Assembly: GCA_026770615.1 (NCBI GenBank)
Contig: MU631548.1
Location: forward strand, 91,281 to 119,163
DNA: 27,883 bases
Direction: 5' to 3'
Source of the DNA: Pavlovales sp. CCMP2436
Lineage: Eukaryota > Haptophyta > Pavlovophyceae > Pavlovales
A model generated the notes under the pieces. That model was not told the DNA's origin and made no database searches. It was given only the letters and a program-made list of their open reading frames with translations. Below, piece after piece: positions 1-8,296 of this stretch; the first letter of the stretch is position 1; each line of letters opens with the position of its first letter. A program made the translations under genes and the position numbers.

Positions 1-151
1 ATGAAGCGTCCGTGATGGAGGTAGCCGATAGCAGTGCGTACAACAGCTTTGCGAGGCAGCCCGATGGGCTGCCTCGCGAGCGGGCGCGATCCGGCCGTTT
101 CAGGATGGCGAAGTTAAAAACCTATAGCTACATATATATATATATATTGAC

Positions 152-218
152 TGATAGGGATTCAAGCTGGCGTCTGACTGTTCTGAATATATTTACTCCC
201 CAGCTTAAATCCCTATCA
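152..218. repeat. Inverted-repeat element (family A)
   Basis: Two 19-nt arms, 152-170 and 200-218, are reverse complements with one mismatch and a 29-nt loop. The sequence of the left arm extended to about 190 recurs in the opposite orientation at 2172-2210 and 5961-5998. This looks like the end of a small non-autonomous DNA transposon, although no target-site duplication was identified. Confidence 0.65.
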
Positions 219-230
219 TAAATATATACT

Positions 231-392
231 CCCCTGCTATTTACTCCCCGTGCCATAGCGCAGCATACGTTGCATGGTGATGTCTGCCGCCCACGCCGCG
301 GCTCCGTTGCCCCGTCGGCGCTTGCGCTACGCGCGGCCGTCGGGCGCAGCTGAATACCCACCATCGCACCGTTTACGACGGTCAGAAGAGGT
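231..392 (+). repeat. Dispersed repeat B, copy 1
   Basis: About 160 bp matching 1523-1684 in the same orientation with scattered substitutions. The shared core includes the GC-rich stretch TGATGTCTGCCGCCCA and ends in AGAAGAGGT. Neither copy encodes a recognisable protein. Confidence 0.8.
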
Positions 393-465
393 TTGGCCGT
401 TAAAGAACTATGTGCTATGTGCCATTTAAGGACGAACTGTTAGGTAGAATAGTTAGTTAGTTAAA

Positions 466-539
466 GATGACACCCCTTCTCCCGCCTGGGGCGCAGTCTC
501 TGCGTCCAGGAGGCCCCGGGTGTCAGCGTCTGAGCGTTT
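466..539 (+). repeat. Dispersed repeat C, copy 1
   Basis: A 74-bp segment whose reverse complement is present at 25325-25398, in intron 1 of the peptidase-like gene. It contains an internal imperfect palindrome around GGGGCGCAG and CTGCGTCC. Confidence 0.8.
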
Positions 540-557
540 TGACTGTTCAGGGAGTAC

Positions 558-712
558 CTTAGTTAGTTAGTTAGTAAGTATGACCCTTCAACACACCTGC
601 AAACGCCCTAGGGGTTGAGGGAGGTGGCTTTCATGGTATCTGCAGTGGGAGGGGGCGCTCAGCCCCATTGAGCTGCAATCAGCCTTGATGAAAATGGCTA
701 CACTGTCTGTGT
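558..712 (+). repeat. TTAG-tailed dispersed element, copy 1
   Basis: It starts with tandem TTAG units, followed by a body containing GACCCTTCAACACACC and GAGGGAGGTGGCTTTCAT. The reverse complement lies at 25838-25988 and a shorter plus copy at 26535-26620. A tetranucleotide tail at one end is typical of some SINE/LINE-like elements; here that is inference. The other two copies sit in introns of the peptidase-like gene. Confidence 0.75.
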
Positions 713-884
713 GTGTGTTTGACTACTGGTAGCCACACGGCAACGCAGCCCACGATGCGCCGTCTGTCCGTGAGTGACTTGGGAGGGATGCAATCGATGC
801 ATCTGAATGCGGTCTCCAAGTTCCGCGAGCAGGCTGGACGACACGCTTTAGCAGCGAGCCGTACATTGGCTTTCATCGAACGGA
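683..884 (+). repeat. Dispersed repeat D, copy 1
   Basis: Roughly 200 bp similar to 6001-6232, starting at TTGATGAAAATGGCTACA and including GCAGGCTGGACGACACG. It overlaps the end of the TTAG-tailed element, so both may be parts of a longer element. In the second copy the first 28 bp are duplicated in tandem. Confidence 0.75.
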
Positions 885-1293
885 AATTGTCACATCGAGC
901 GCTGTCAGTTGGCAGCACTGTGCCCGTGATCAGTGGCGGCCGGCGTCGATGACTTGGGCGGTCGTGCAGCTGCGCTCGCCCTGCTCATCGTGCCGGTCGC
1001 CTCGGTCTTCGGCTGCATCTTATGGCCGCTCGTTGATCCCTTATGGGCTGTAAACATAAAAATAAAGAAACTTACATTTGTAGCATGGGGGGCGAGATCG
1101 GGCAGGTGGACACACGCGCGCCAGTAGCGTGTGTCGCACGACGCGCCGGGGACGCTAGTAGCTCGCCACCTCTTCTGGTCGTTTGGGAAAGCCCAGGTAC
1201 CTTCATATGTGTCCGACTCGTCCCCTAGTGCAGCCCTAGGAGCACTTAGATAGCATCCTATATTGGCCATTCCTGAAAATATCCTATTAGAGC

Positions 1294-1346
1294 GTGTCGC
1301 GGGCAATAAGAAGAGCAAATTTTGAGCTTGAGGCTGAGATTCTTAG
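1294..1346 (-). repeat. Dispersed repeat F, copy 1
   Basis: A 53-bp segment whose reverse complement is at 14902-14954 with few mismatches. A partial third match lies at about 1434-1453 (TTTTATTGCCTGCGACACC). Confidence 0.7.
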
Positions 1347-1522
1347 CAAATTACATACAAACCATGCTTAAATTTACTTAAATTACGTACAAACAATGCA
1401 AAAAAACTAGGCTCAGCTCCTTAACACTACGGCTTTTTATTGCCTGCGACACCCTGAAGGCTATTGAATAGGATTTTAGCATTTAATTAAATTTGGCATC
1501 TATTTAAGGATGTAAAATTAGT

Positions 1523-1684
1523 TCCCTGCTATTCACTCTCCGCGCCATAACGCGGCATTCGTTACATGGTGATGTCTGCCGCCCATGCCGCGGCTCCATT
1601 GCCCCGTCAGCACTTGCGCTACGCGTGGCCGTCGGGCGCAGCTGAAAATCCGCCATTGCTTCGTTTATGACGGTTAGAAGAGGT
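1523..1684 (+). repeat. Dispersed repeat B, copy 2
   Basis: Second copy of the repeat at 231-392, about 85-90 percent identical by eye, in the same orientation. Confidence 0.8.
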
Positions 1685-2039
1685 ACGCGCGGATTGCTCT
1701 GCGCCGTCGACCTCGAGCATTCAGAGAAGGCCTTCGACATCTGGACTGAAACCTCAATTCGACAGCACCATGATGAACGGAAGCTCCGAAGTGAGGGTGG
1801 TTCCGCGCGGAATTACCCCCCCCCCCTTCTAACTAAATTACCCCTCCCCCCCCTCCTTACGCTGTAACTACTACCAGGGCAGTCCGTCAGTAAGTCTACG
1901 ATTCTGCCTAACGCAGAATCACAGATTATAACATGTTTCAGTATACAGCATAATATATTTCAGTAAAATATGTATTTACGGAATATCTTTTTTATTACTG
2001 CTCTTCTTGTGCAATAATAAGTCTCAAGATCTTTTTATT

Positions 2040-2512
2040 CGTAGAATTCGACGGGGAACAATTTCGTTCTTGCATATATTATTACCTGATTCTTTCGGAA
2101 AGGACGAGAACATATAATATATTTTCGCAAGCAATGAGCGACGCAGCGCTCAGACCAGCACAACATTTAGAACAGTCAGACGCCAGCTTGAATCCCTATC
2201 ATAAATATATTTTCGCGTATTTATTGGCATCTTATTCTTATTCTTCGCCTTTTTACTATGAATAATTAATTGGGCGCAGTAGGAAAGCTGGAGACACATC
2301 TAAAGGTAGAATTCGACAAGGAACAATTTCGGTATTTGGTTTAAAACCTGATTCTAAAGTGATCGTCAAGAACAGAGGAGGAGTGAGGGTGGTATTTCAT
2401 CCGATTCAACACACTCATCGTCGCTCTGGAGGCCATTTATTGCCATTCCGGTAAGAATTGGTCTCAATGTGAATGATTAAAATGGTTCCCCGTCAAATTT
2501 ATTGTCTATGCA
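2040..2512. repeat. Dispersed element E, copy 1
   Basis: A composite element. GTAGAATTCGAC units occur at about 2041 and 2306, and a reverse-complement unit (CCCCGTCAAATTTA) near 2490, so subterminal repeats point both ways. The section 2296-2510 aligns with 4897-5125, sharing GATCGTCAAGAACAGAGG and a GAGTGAGGGT segment. No coding sequence was recognised. Confidence 0.65.
2172..2210 (+). repeat. Family A repeat, copy 2
   Basis: Carries CAGTCAGACGCCAGCTTGAA as at 5970-5989 and in reverse complement at about 161-180. The upstream 40 bp (AGCGACGCAGCGCTCAGA) are shared with 5931-5960, so copies 2 and 3 extend further than copy 1. Confidence 0.75.
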
Positions 2513-2677
2513 TATTTTCAAACTTGGAAAACAAATCATTTTGTAGATATATAATATCAAAAGCTATTTACTGGATTCTCGCCCCAGCAGAAATGAAGTT
2601 TATTCACTATATTATTTTGCACGCTCACATTCCCCTGCCACTGTGAGTGTGCACAGTCGCTTTGGGCCGTCTCGCTC

Positions 2678-3496
2678 TCAGCGTTTAGGGCGCATCGCCT
2701 CACTCCGCGCTAGCAGGTCCAGGTGCGTGACATTGCGGTTGCTGCCAACAACAAAGATGCCCAACACGGTCCTTGCTGACGCGGGCTTCGACATTTCTTC
2801 TCCCACCGGACGTTTGCTGCGGGTAAACGCCATCAACTCGGCAATGGCTGGGTTGTTGGAGGGAACCAGGTCCCCGCACTGCCACTTCGCGGATCTAAGC
2901 TCGTTGGTGTCGACGACGCGCAGCACGCCGGTGTTGAGCACGTTTGCGTATGCTGTCTTGACGCGATTCCAGAAATCGTGAATTATTATTATTGTGCCGG
3001 GGCGTGCAAGGAGCGCTGCGCGGATCGCGCACGCAGTGCGCCAACGGCCATCAATCAAAATCAGATCCGCATTCGGGATCTGGGCGTCGAGGCCAGTGAA
3101 GTAGCGGGCACCGTCCTTCCGCGTGAGAGTGCCGTTCGGCCAGCCCCATGCTCCGAGCGGACCCAGGTCGACGTGACGCGGGTGGAATCGACCGGGGTAA
3201 GCGCTTGAAACTGCCATGTCGACATTGCGCAGCCAATCTGCCGACGAGTCAAGCGAGTATACGTCGGCTCGAGTGGAGGCCAGCACGCGAGTTGTCGAGC
3301 CGCCGCAGCCCCACTCGGCATAGATTGCGCGGGGATGCTTTAGCGTGCATTGGACAACTTTGTCAAAAGCTGCGATGTCGCTCTTGGTGGCCACCATCTT
3401 GAGCAACGGCACCGGTGTACTCGAGAGATCCGCGTAGGCGCCATTTGCCGAAAACGCCGCGAGCGTGGCGAGGAGGCTTGCGCGTGGCGTCAGCAT
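2678..3496 (-). CDS. Secreted class I methyltransferase-like protein
   Basis: An intact 272-codon ORF with ATG at 3496. Residues 1-22 look like a signal peptide (basic start, hydrophobic LLATLAAF core, small residues before Ala-Asp). The rest has the outline of a Rossmann-fold class I SAM-dependent methyltransferase: a glycine-rich loop E-W-G-C-G-G-S at 61-67, an acidic strand end S-L-D at 81-83, DLILIDGRWR at 144-153 and a late strand IIIIHDFWNR at 169-178. The loop and DGR/HD signatures resemble a family of algal proteins of unknown substrate that pair ExGxGxS with LIDGRxR. Substrate is unknown and methyltransferase activity is inferred from the fold. It is the only intact cellular-type gene in the first 6 kb, is flanked by repeats and has no visible intron or partner gene. 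Confidence 0.82.
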   Translation of the reverse strand: MLTPRASLLATLAAFSANGAYADLSSTPVPLLKMVATKSDIAAFDKVVQCTLKHPRAIYAEWGCGGSTTRVLASTRADVYSLDSSADWLRNVDMAVSSAYPGRFHPRHVDLGPLGAWGWPNGTLTRKDGARYFTGLDAQIPNADLILIDGRWRTACAIRAALLARPGTIIIIHDFWNRVKTAYANVLNTGVLRVVDTNELRSAKWQCGDLVPSNNPAIAELMAFTRSKRPVGEEMSKPASARTVLGIFVVGSNRNVTHLDLLARSEAMRPKR

Positions 3497-3503
3497 GTTG
3501 AGG

Positions 3504-3755
3504 TCACTCAGCGTGCACGTCAGCGTGCAAGCGTTGCAGAGGTGTGCGTCTGCGACACGACGAGCCTGGTTGACAGAAGGATGAGTGCTTTGCTGCCAGT
3601 GATGGCCCTTCGGTGGATTCGGCGCACTGGAAGGACAGTACCTGGCCCGGCGAATTCACCTCTCGGAGCACAGTACCTGGCCCGGCGGTTTGAGTGCACA
3701 GTTTACAGGTTAGGGTCACTCAAAACTTTGTGACGAAGATTTCATATAGCAGTGG
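3504..3755 (+). repeat. Dispersed repeat G, copy 1, with internal duplication
   Basis: Parts of this stretch recur at 4246-4363: GCAAGCGTTGCAGAGGTGTG near 3525 and the segment GAGTGCACAG to AAGATTTCATA near 3693-3748. Within copy 1, ACAGTACCTGGCCCGGCG occurs twice, near 3636 and 3672. The rest of 3756-3960 holds nothing recognisable. Confidence 0.6.
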
Positions 3756-3965
3756 TGACGACGACGGGAAAAGAAACCGGCGGGCCTGACGCGGTGACGG
3801 CAACTTTGGCGAGGACTCCGACACCTTCGGCAGCTCAACGATATAATTTTGCACAAGCGCAGCTGAAGGTACCTGCGGGCACGGCGAATTCACTCGCGAG
3901 AGTGACTTCGTTATGAACCGACTATGATGGGTCTCGAGCGGAATAAATTATAACATATGATTGTT

Positions 3966-4120
3966 GATCCGAGTGTTATCTCAACACTTGGGTCCGGTGG
4001 AGACCTGTCAGGGGACGGACGTATTCTAGATATTTACACAGTAGAGACTACATATCTAGAAATAAGTCCGTCCCCTGACAGGTCTTCACATGGCCCAAGC
4101 GTCGAGAAAACACTCGGATC
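3966..4120. mobile_element. Palindromic MITE-like element (family H), full copy
   Basis: A large palindrome running from GATCCGAGTGTT to AACACTCGGATC. The left arm (3966-4036) and right arm (about 4053-4120) are reverse complements over some 68 nt with a few mismatches, around an 18-nt centre. The right arm and the 68 bp following it (to about 4188) are repeated at 24776-24906, and a shorter single-arm copy is at 26137-26222. Only this copy is inverted on itself. No transposase was seen, so a foldback or MITE-type non-autonomous element is the likely class. Confidence 0.75.
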
Positions 4121-4245
4121 ATGGGACCTTAGGTATCAGAGCACACGGATACCGTCCCTGCCGCTAAGGCTGATCAGTCACACGTATTTCTTTTAAAGGT
4201 GAGTGCAAACTGTTTGACAGGTTTAGCGACAGTACTTGCTCAATT

Positions 4246-4363
4246 TTTCAGTGCAAGCGTTGCAAAGGTGTGCATATGCGACAGGTGCACAGAAAAAATT
4301 GAGTGCACAGCTGACCGGTTGAGACGGTACTGGGGTCACTCCAAACTTTGAAGATTTCATAAT
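4246..4363 (+). repeat. Dispersed repeat G, copy 2
   Basis: Matches 3519-3560 and 3691-3750 with the middle rearranged; shares GTGCAAGCGTTGCAAAGGTG and GGTCACTCCAAACTTTG. Confidence 0.6.
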
Positions 4364-4643
4364 GTATTTCATACCAATTTGACAGGTTTGGGTCGTACTC
4401 AAGTACTTTTTTCATCAAGCAGTATTTTTTAGTTAGGTGATAGTCTTTTGCAATTTCAACTTGAACTACTGTATAACTATCGATAAGAACGAAATAACTT
4501 AGACGACGACCGGATTAGAATACGACACAGTGTAATAATCCAAAATCATGATCAGCGCGAGTGTCCCACTGTGAAAATAATTTGCCTTTTTGCCCCCATC
4601 TTCGCCGATTTCTACGAGTGCGCGGGGGGGGGGTAATTTTAGC

Positions 4644-4686
4644 GAATAAATGCAGAATCGCGAGGCTCGCTATTCTGCATTTATTC
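4644..4686. repeat. Perfect 15-bp stem-loop
   Basis: Arms 4644-4658 and 4672-4686 are perfect reverse complements with a 13-nt loop, just after a G-run at 4624-4633. No gene ends nearby, so a terminator role cannot be supported. Confidence 0.7.
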
Positions 4687-4744
4687 ATTTCTCTTATTGC
4701 ATTTTTATTTAAGGTTCGATGCTTGTAGAACTCTGAAGTGCTCC

Positions 4745-5141
4745 CTCGACGTAGAATTTGACGGGAAAACTTTGTAACTATGGTCCGTCACCTGATTCTT
4801 TCGGGAAGGACGAGAAAATGATGCATTAAGAAAAGTATGCTGGTATCTTCCTGGCTTTGGTACTAGACATCATGAAGTATGCTCGTTGAAAACCTTGAGA
4901 TCACACCTAAACGTAGCATTGGACGAGGAACATTTTCAGTGCAGGGTGGTTCGACACCTAATTCTAACGGGATCGTCAAGAACAGAGGGGAAGGAGTGAG
5001 GGTCGTATTTCCGTATCCAGGTCTACGTACGTCCCCTCACTTTAGAGGCCATTTTCTCGTCATTTCTGAAAGAATCAAGTAACAAACTACATATACAAGG
5101 TTGTTCTCCGTCAAATTCTACGTCTAGGGAGGTCTTCAAAG
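4745..5141. repeat. Dispersed element E, copy 2
   Basis: Second copy of the element at 2040-2512. It has GTAGAATTTGAC near 4751, a GTAGCATTGGAC variant near 4912, and an inverted unit (CCGTCAAATTCTACGTC) near 5108-5124, so subterminal repeats face each other. Confidence 0.65.
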
Positions 5142-5232
5142 ATTGGTGAACGCCCAATGTGTATTCCTTTATAAAATTGGCAAATAAATGCCCACTAAAA
5201 ATAGTGAGTAGGTGAGTGAGTCCAAACATTAC

Positions 5233-5623
5233 AGTGATCCCTGCTTCTGAGTGGGTTGATCCCTTAACCGTAGAGCTCCATAAGCGAGAGATCCGATCCC
5301 TAGGCGGGACGCCACAAATCTGAGTGGGTGATCCCTGGAACCACTCGTGGCGCCCAGAAAACCCCAGCGGCCGAGTGGTTCCTGTCTGAGTGTCAGCCAA
5401 TCAATGTGCAAGGATGCACCAGCCACATAGAAAATTCATTCAGACCTAAAATTTCGCGTATGTGGCTGGTGCTTTCCTGCTCTCTCATTGGCTGTGTTTT
5501 TAACAAAGTTCGCAGGTCGAGATGCGGCCCGAGATGCGGCCCGAGAGGCCGCTGGGAAAGCATGTTCACCGAAGACAGTAAATTATTTAAAAATGACCGC
5601 TCAGGGATCACTCAGGGATCACT
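5233..5623. mobile_element. Small element with terminal inverted repeats and internal foldback
   Basis: AGTGATCCCTG at 5233-5243 is inverted at 5602-5612 and again at 5613-5623. Diverged GAGTGGGTTGATCCCT units lie just inside the left end. In the centre, 5395-5429 and 5459-5493 form 35-nt arms whose outer 7 and inner 14 bases pair perfectly. Size, inverted ends and lack of coding capacity suit a MITE. A 12-bp unit GATGCGGCCCGA is tandemly repeated at about 5521-5544. Confidence 0.55.
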
Positions 5624-5644
5624 CGGCGGGTAGGACACGTCGAC

Positions 5645-5998
5645 GGTGGAATCACCAGTGAACTCGTTCGCTCGCGCACTGCCGGGCGGCCTTGTGTTGC
5701 CGGGCGACAGATCGGCTCCTAAAGTACATATATGGCACGCGGCCATGCGCAGCTGCTTCTCGCGCGCTTGAGCGCGCTGGCCCCGATCGCTGCCCAGCGT
5801 GGGAACACGACAAACAGCAACCAGCAGATCATCTCCCTAAACGCCCTTGCCCGGGCACACTACCGGAGATCCATCGGCACGCGCGGTGGCGCCCAAGCCA
5901 GCGCAGCCGACTAAGGCACGCAGCAGGCAATGGGCGACGCAGCGCTCAGATCAGCAAAACATTCAGAACAGTCAGACGCCAGCTTGAATCCCTATCAG
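5645..5998. repeat. Repeat fragments before the viral debris
   Basis: About 5648-5700 resembles 24410-24465 (GATCACCAATGGACTCG-like core). About 5925-5998 is family A copy 3. A short plus ORF between them, 5732-5914, has no recognised domain and is not called. Confidence 0.5.
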
Positions 5999-6000
5999 CG

Positions 6001-6232
6001 TTGATGAAGATGGCTACATTGTGTATGTAGCATTGATGAAGATGGCTACATTGTGTGTGTGCTCGACTGGTAGTCACACGACGACGCAGCTCACGATGCG
6101 CCGCCTGTCAGTAAGTGATATGGGAGAGATGCGACCCCCGTGTGATACACCTGAATGCGATTCCCAAGTCCCACAAGCAGGCTGGACGACACGTTGTTGC
6201 ATCGTGCCGTACGTCAGCTTTCATCGATATCA
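6001..6232 (+). repeat. Dispersed repeat D, copy 2
   Basis: Similar to 683-884, with the first 28 bp duplicated in tandem (GATGAAGATGGCTACATTGT at about 6004 and 6035). Its right end lies about 70 bp before an N-truncated viral-like ORF. Confidence 0.75.
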
Positions 6233-6303
6233 TATATCTGCAAGAGAGAGAGCTGAGCTACATGCTTTAGTTGGACTCAAAATGAATATATATACATACA
6301 TAG

Positions 6304-6783
6304 GAGCGGACGACCATAGCCGCGCTACCGCCTGAACTAGAGCGTCGCATCTTCTGGTTTACTCGACGCGAAAGGGCCACGAGTGTCATACAGCGCGCAT
6401 ATGCGGTATTTACGCGGTCACGCGCCCGTTTCGTGGCCGGGAAGGTGACGTATCTGAAGACCTTTGCGCTCATGGACAATTACGAGTCGATTGAGGTGCT
6501 TATTTGCGCGTACACGGACGGACACATGGAAATTGAGTTTGATGTGCACATTGGAGCTTCGGCGGCTTGGCCACCTGTGCGGCTTGTGAGCACGCCGATG
6601 GAGCAGGACCGCGGCAGTCGCTGCTACATCGGTACACTCGTCGGCGACGACCTCGGCGGGTCGATTGACATCTGGTCCAGGAGAATGGACAGATACATGC
6701 ATGTGCATTGCGCGCGGTATCATCGCCGCGTAGACGAGCACGGCAAGGCCCTTCTGTTGGCCGTGCCGCGCCGCCGCGTGTGA
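6304..6783 (+). pseudogene. N-truncated viral-like protein of unknown function
   Basis: An open frame runs from a TAG at 6301-6303 to TGA at 6783 with no ATG near its start. The first in-frame candidate is GTG at 6433, but the frame upstream reads as protein: LPPELERRIFWF, then a helix with IQRAYAVFTRSR. An LPPEL-start followed by an IQ-like helix is common in small proteins of large algal DNA viruses, which is weak, family-level resemblance only. The C-terminal part (CAYTDGHMEIEFDVHI onward) is a mixed strand/helix domain I do not recognise. Loss of the start codon next to repeat D suggests that the repeat or a deletion removed the 5' end. Confidence 0.5.
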
Positions 6784-6788
6784 CTTGG

Positions 6789-7285
6789 TTAGATCTCGTT
6801 TGAAACGTAATTCTTAGTCTTCATCGTCACCATAAACTGCACCGCCGCCTTGGACTCGATCGTCCACTTGACCTTATCGGACTTGCGGTACTCGGTTATG
6901 ATGACTCCCGCGCTCGTGCCCATGTTGAGCGCGGTCGCTTGGATCCGAACCGCTTCGTCGAGGATGATCTTGGAGGCACGGGCAAAGGTGATGAGCGCCT
7001 GTTCGAGCTCAGGGAGCACCAGCAGGTCGGCAATGTTGCGGCGGTACGTATTACACCCGTAGAGCCGGACATCCATTTGCCCATCGCCGCTTTTGCACGC
7101 GGTGATGTTGATGCGCGCGGTCATATTCATCACGGGCATGCCTTCTTCGGTCTCGCAGTAAAACTTGCGGAATTTGCCGGCTTTCTTGTTGGCGTCGAGG
7201 CTCACGAGCACCCTTTTGCTCTGCTCGTCGTCGAGCCGGACCTGGCGCGGGCCGATGTGGCCCTTTGTCTTGTGCTCGCTGAGAA
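6789..7285 (-). pseudogene. C-terminal part of an unrecognised viral-like protein
   Basis: The minus frame from about 7285 to the stop at 6789 reads as normal protein: a charged segment (GHIGPRQVRLDDEQSKR), a K-rich linker, NMTARINITACKSGDGQ, then a helical region ending FMVTMKTKNYVSNEI. No domain recognised. The same minus frame stays open to 8066, giving a nominal 425-codon ORF, but codons between about 7285 and 7770 are antisense to a clear SF3 helicase fragment. I therefore treat the nominal ORF as a chimera. The true N-terminus of this protein is missing or may be the zinc-ribbon piece at 7770-8066. Confidence 0.5.
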
Positions 7286-7775
7286 GAATTTCCCCTTTGA
7301 GTCCTTGGTCAAATCCAGCGTGGTCGTTGCGGCCGATGTCGACAAGGAGCTCATGTCCAACCTCTCGCAGACCGACCTTCACAAAATCATCAACGGCGAG
7401 CGCGTCGAGATTAACATCAAGTACGGCGGCCGTCTGACCACGCAGTGGGTCGCTCCGTTTATGCTCGTGGCGAATGTGGTTCCGAACTGGCAGGACGACC
7501 AGGGCCAAATGACGCGGCGCATCGTCTACTTTGACTTTTCGAAAAAGCCTACGAGCGCCAACAGCCAGCTCGCCACTGAGCTTAAGAACCCGCTCGTCCA
7601 GGTGCAGATCCTGCTGCGCTGCAGCAAGGCGTACCGCGATATGGCCGAGAATTACAAGTATGACGGGATCATGCCCAACATCCTGGCCAAGTACTACCCT
7701 CGCCGTGCCGCAGTCGCGTCGCGTGTCCAGCAGGACAACGACCCGCTGGTGCACTTTATCTCCGAGTATCAAATA
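7280..7775 (+). pseudogene. D5-type SF3 helicase fragment, antisense insert
   Basis: In the plus frame, from about codon 7285, the protein runs FPFESLVKSSVVVAADVD, then INIKYGGRLTTQW, PFMLVANVVPNWQDD and MTRRIVYFDF. This matches the order of SF3 motifs B and C and the arginine finger in D5-like primase-helicases of large DNA viruses: an acidic strand end, T-Q-W, a strand ending in Asn, then R-R. The Walker A loop and everything N-terminal are missing, and it ends near 7770 after a helical tail (LLRCSKAYRDMAENYKYDG). It differs clearly from the D5 relic at 16.1-18.7 kb, so it came from a different gene. Its ends coincide with where the minus frame begins to read as protein, on both sides. Confidence 0.7.
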
Positions 7776-8066
7776 TTTTTTGATCACGCCGCAGTACAGG
7801 CATACCAAGTCGTCTCCGCTATGGCGCACGTCCGCGTCCTCGCAGTCGCAGTGCTGTTCGGGTTTACGAGGCGGTGCCGACAGCCACGGCATCGCCCGGT
7901 CGAGGACGGCGACTTGGGCGGTGTCCATGCTCTGTACGACGAGGTCGTAGGCATCCACCTCGGTGGGTGCGCTGCGCATCGCCCTGGCCACGTCCATCAT
8001 GACGAAATCGTCATCGGTCGCCACGCTACGCGCCAGCTCAAAGAGGGCGCTGTAGTCGCCCGGCAT
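7770..8066 (-). pseudogene. Zinc-ribbon N-terminal fragment, possibly VLTF3-like
   Basis: Starts with ATG at 8066 and reads a helical, acidic 70-residue stretch followed by a zinc ribbon with Cys spacing C-x-C-x(15)-C-x2-C (CDCEDADV, then LVCLYCGVI). Viral late transcription factor 3-like and TFIIB-like proteins start with such a ribbon; assignment to VLTF3 is a suggestion, not a demonstration. It is cut near 7770 where the antisense D5 fragment begins. It is divergent from the plus ORF at 8172, with about 105 bp between, which contains four CTCTTAAAA-type units. Confidence 0.45.
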
Positions 8067-8171
8067 CGCTCCGTGGCTCTTAAAAATCCTGAGGCTCTTA
8101 AAAAATCTGAGACTCTTAAAACAAAATTCTGATGCTCTTAAAACAAACCCGCCTCAGCCACCTTTGCCGGC
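8067..8171. repeat. Short tandem repeats in a divergent intergenic gap
   Basis: CTCTTAAAA with a CTGAGG/CTGATG linker occurs four times at about 8077-8144. It lies between two divergent gene starts and could have been a viral promoter region, but no defined promoter motif can be supported. Confidence 0.5.
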
Positions 8172-8280
8172 ATGCCGACGTCCTCTTGCGCGGACATCTC
8201 GTCGGAGCACGCGTCGATGGAGGTCGAGGAGGCGCCGGACGTGCCCAAGATTCACCGTACCATCCTCAAGCGTATTTTTC
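8172..8280 (+). pseudogene. Truncated N-terminus of a viral-like gene
   Basis: ATG at 8172 opens a protein-like, GC-rich reading frame (MPTSSCADISSEH, then EVEEAPDVPKIHRTILKR). At about 8275 base composition drops and the frame runs into F/Y-rich AT sequence, so the original gene was cut there. This marks the left edge of the AT-rich island. No family can be named from about 36 residues. Confidence 0.4.
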
Positions 8281-8296
8281 AAAATGTATTTTTCTT

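Larger units (their letters stand above)
1..2677. other. Gene-poor repeat mosaic
   Basis: I see no convincing gene here. The stretch is built of diverged repeats that recur elsewhere in the window (listed separately), a TA microsatellite at about 131-147, two C-runs at about 1817-1855 and AT-rich filler. ORFs at 905-1318 (minus) and 933-1127 (plus) overlap each other antisense and show no recognisable domain. The plus one has a hydrophobic stretch that could be a membrane segment or stray exon, but nothing confirms it. Confidence 0.6.

Noticed and set aside
905..1318. 137-codon minus-strand ORF
   Set aside because: Overlaps a plus ORF antisense, has no domain and unnatural composition.
6939..8132. 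A single 397-codon plus-strand gene
   Set aside because: Only about 7285-7770 reads as helicase; the ends are antisense to protein-like minus-strand sequence.
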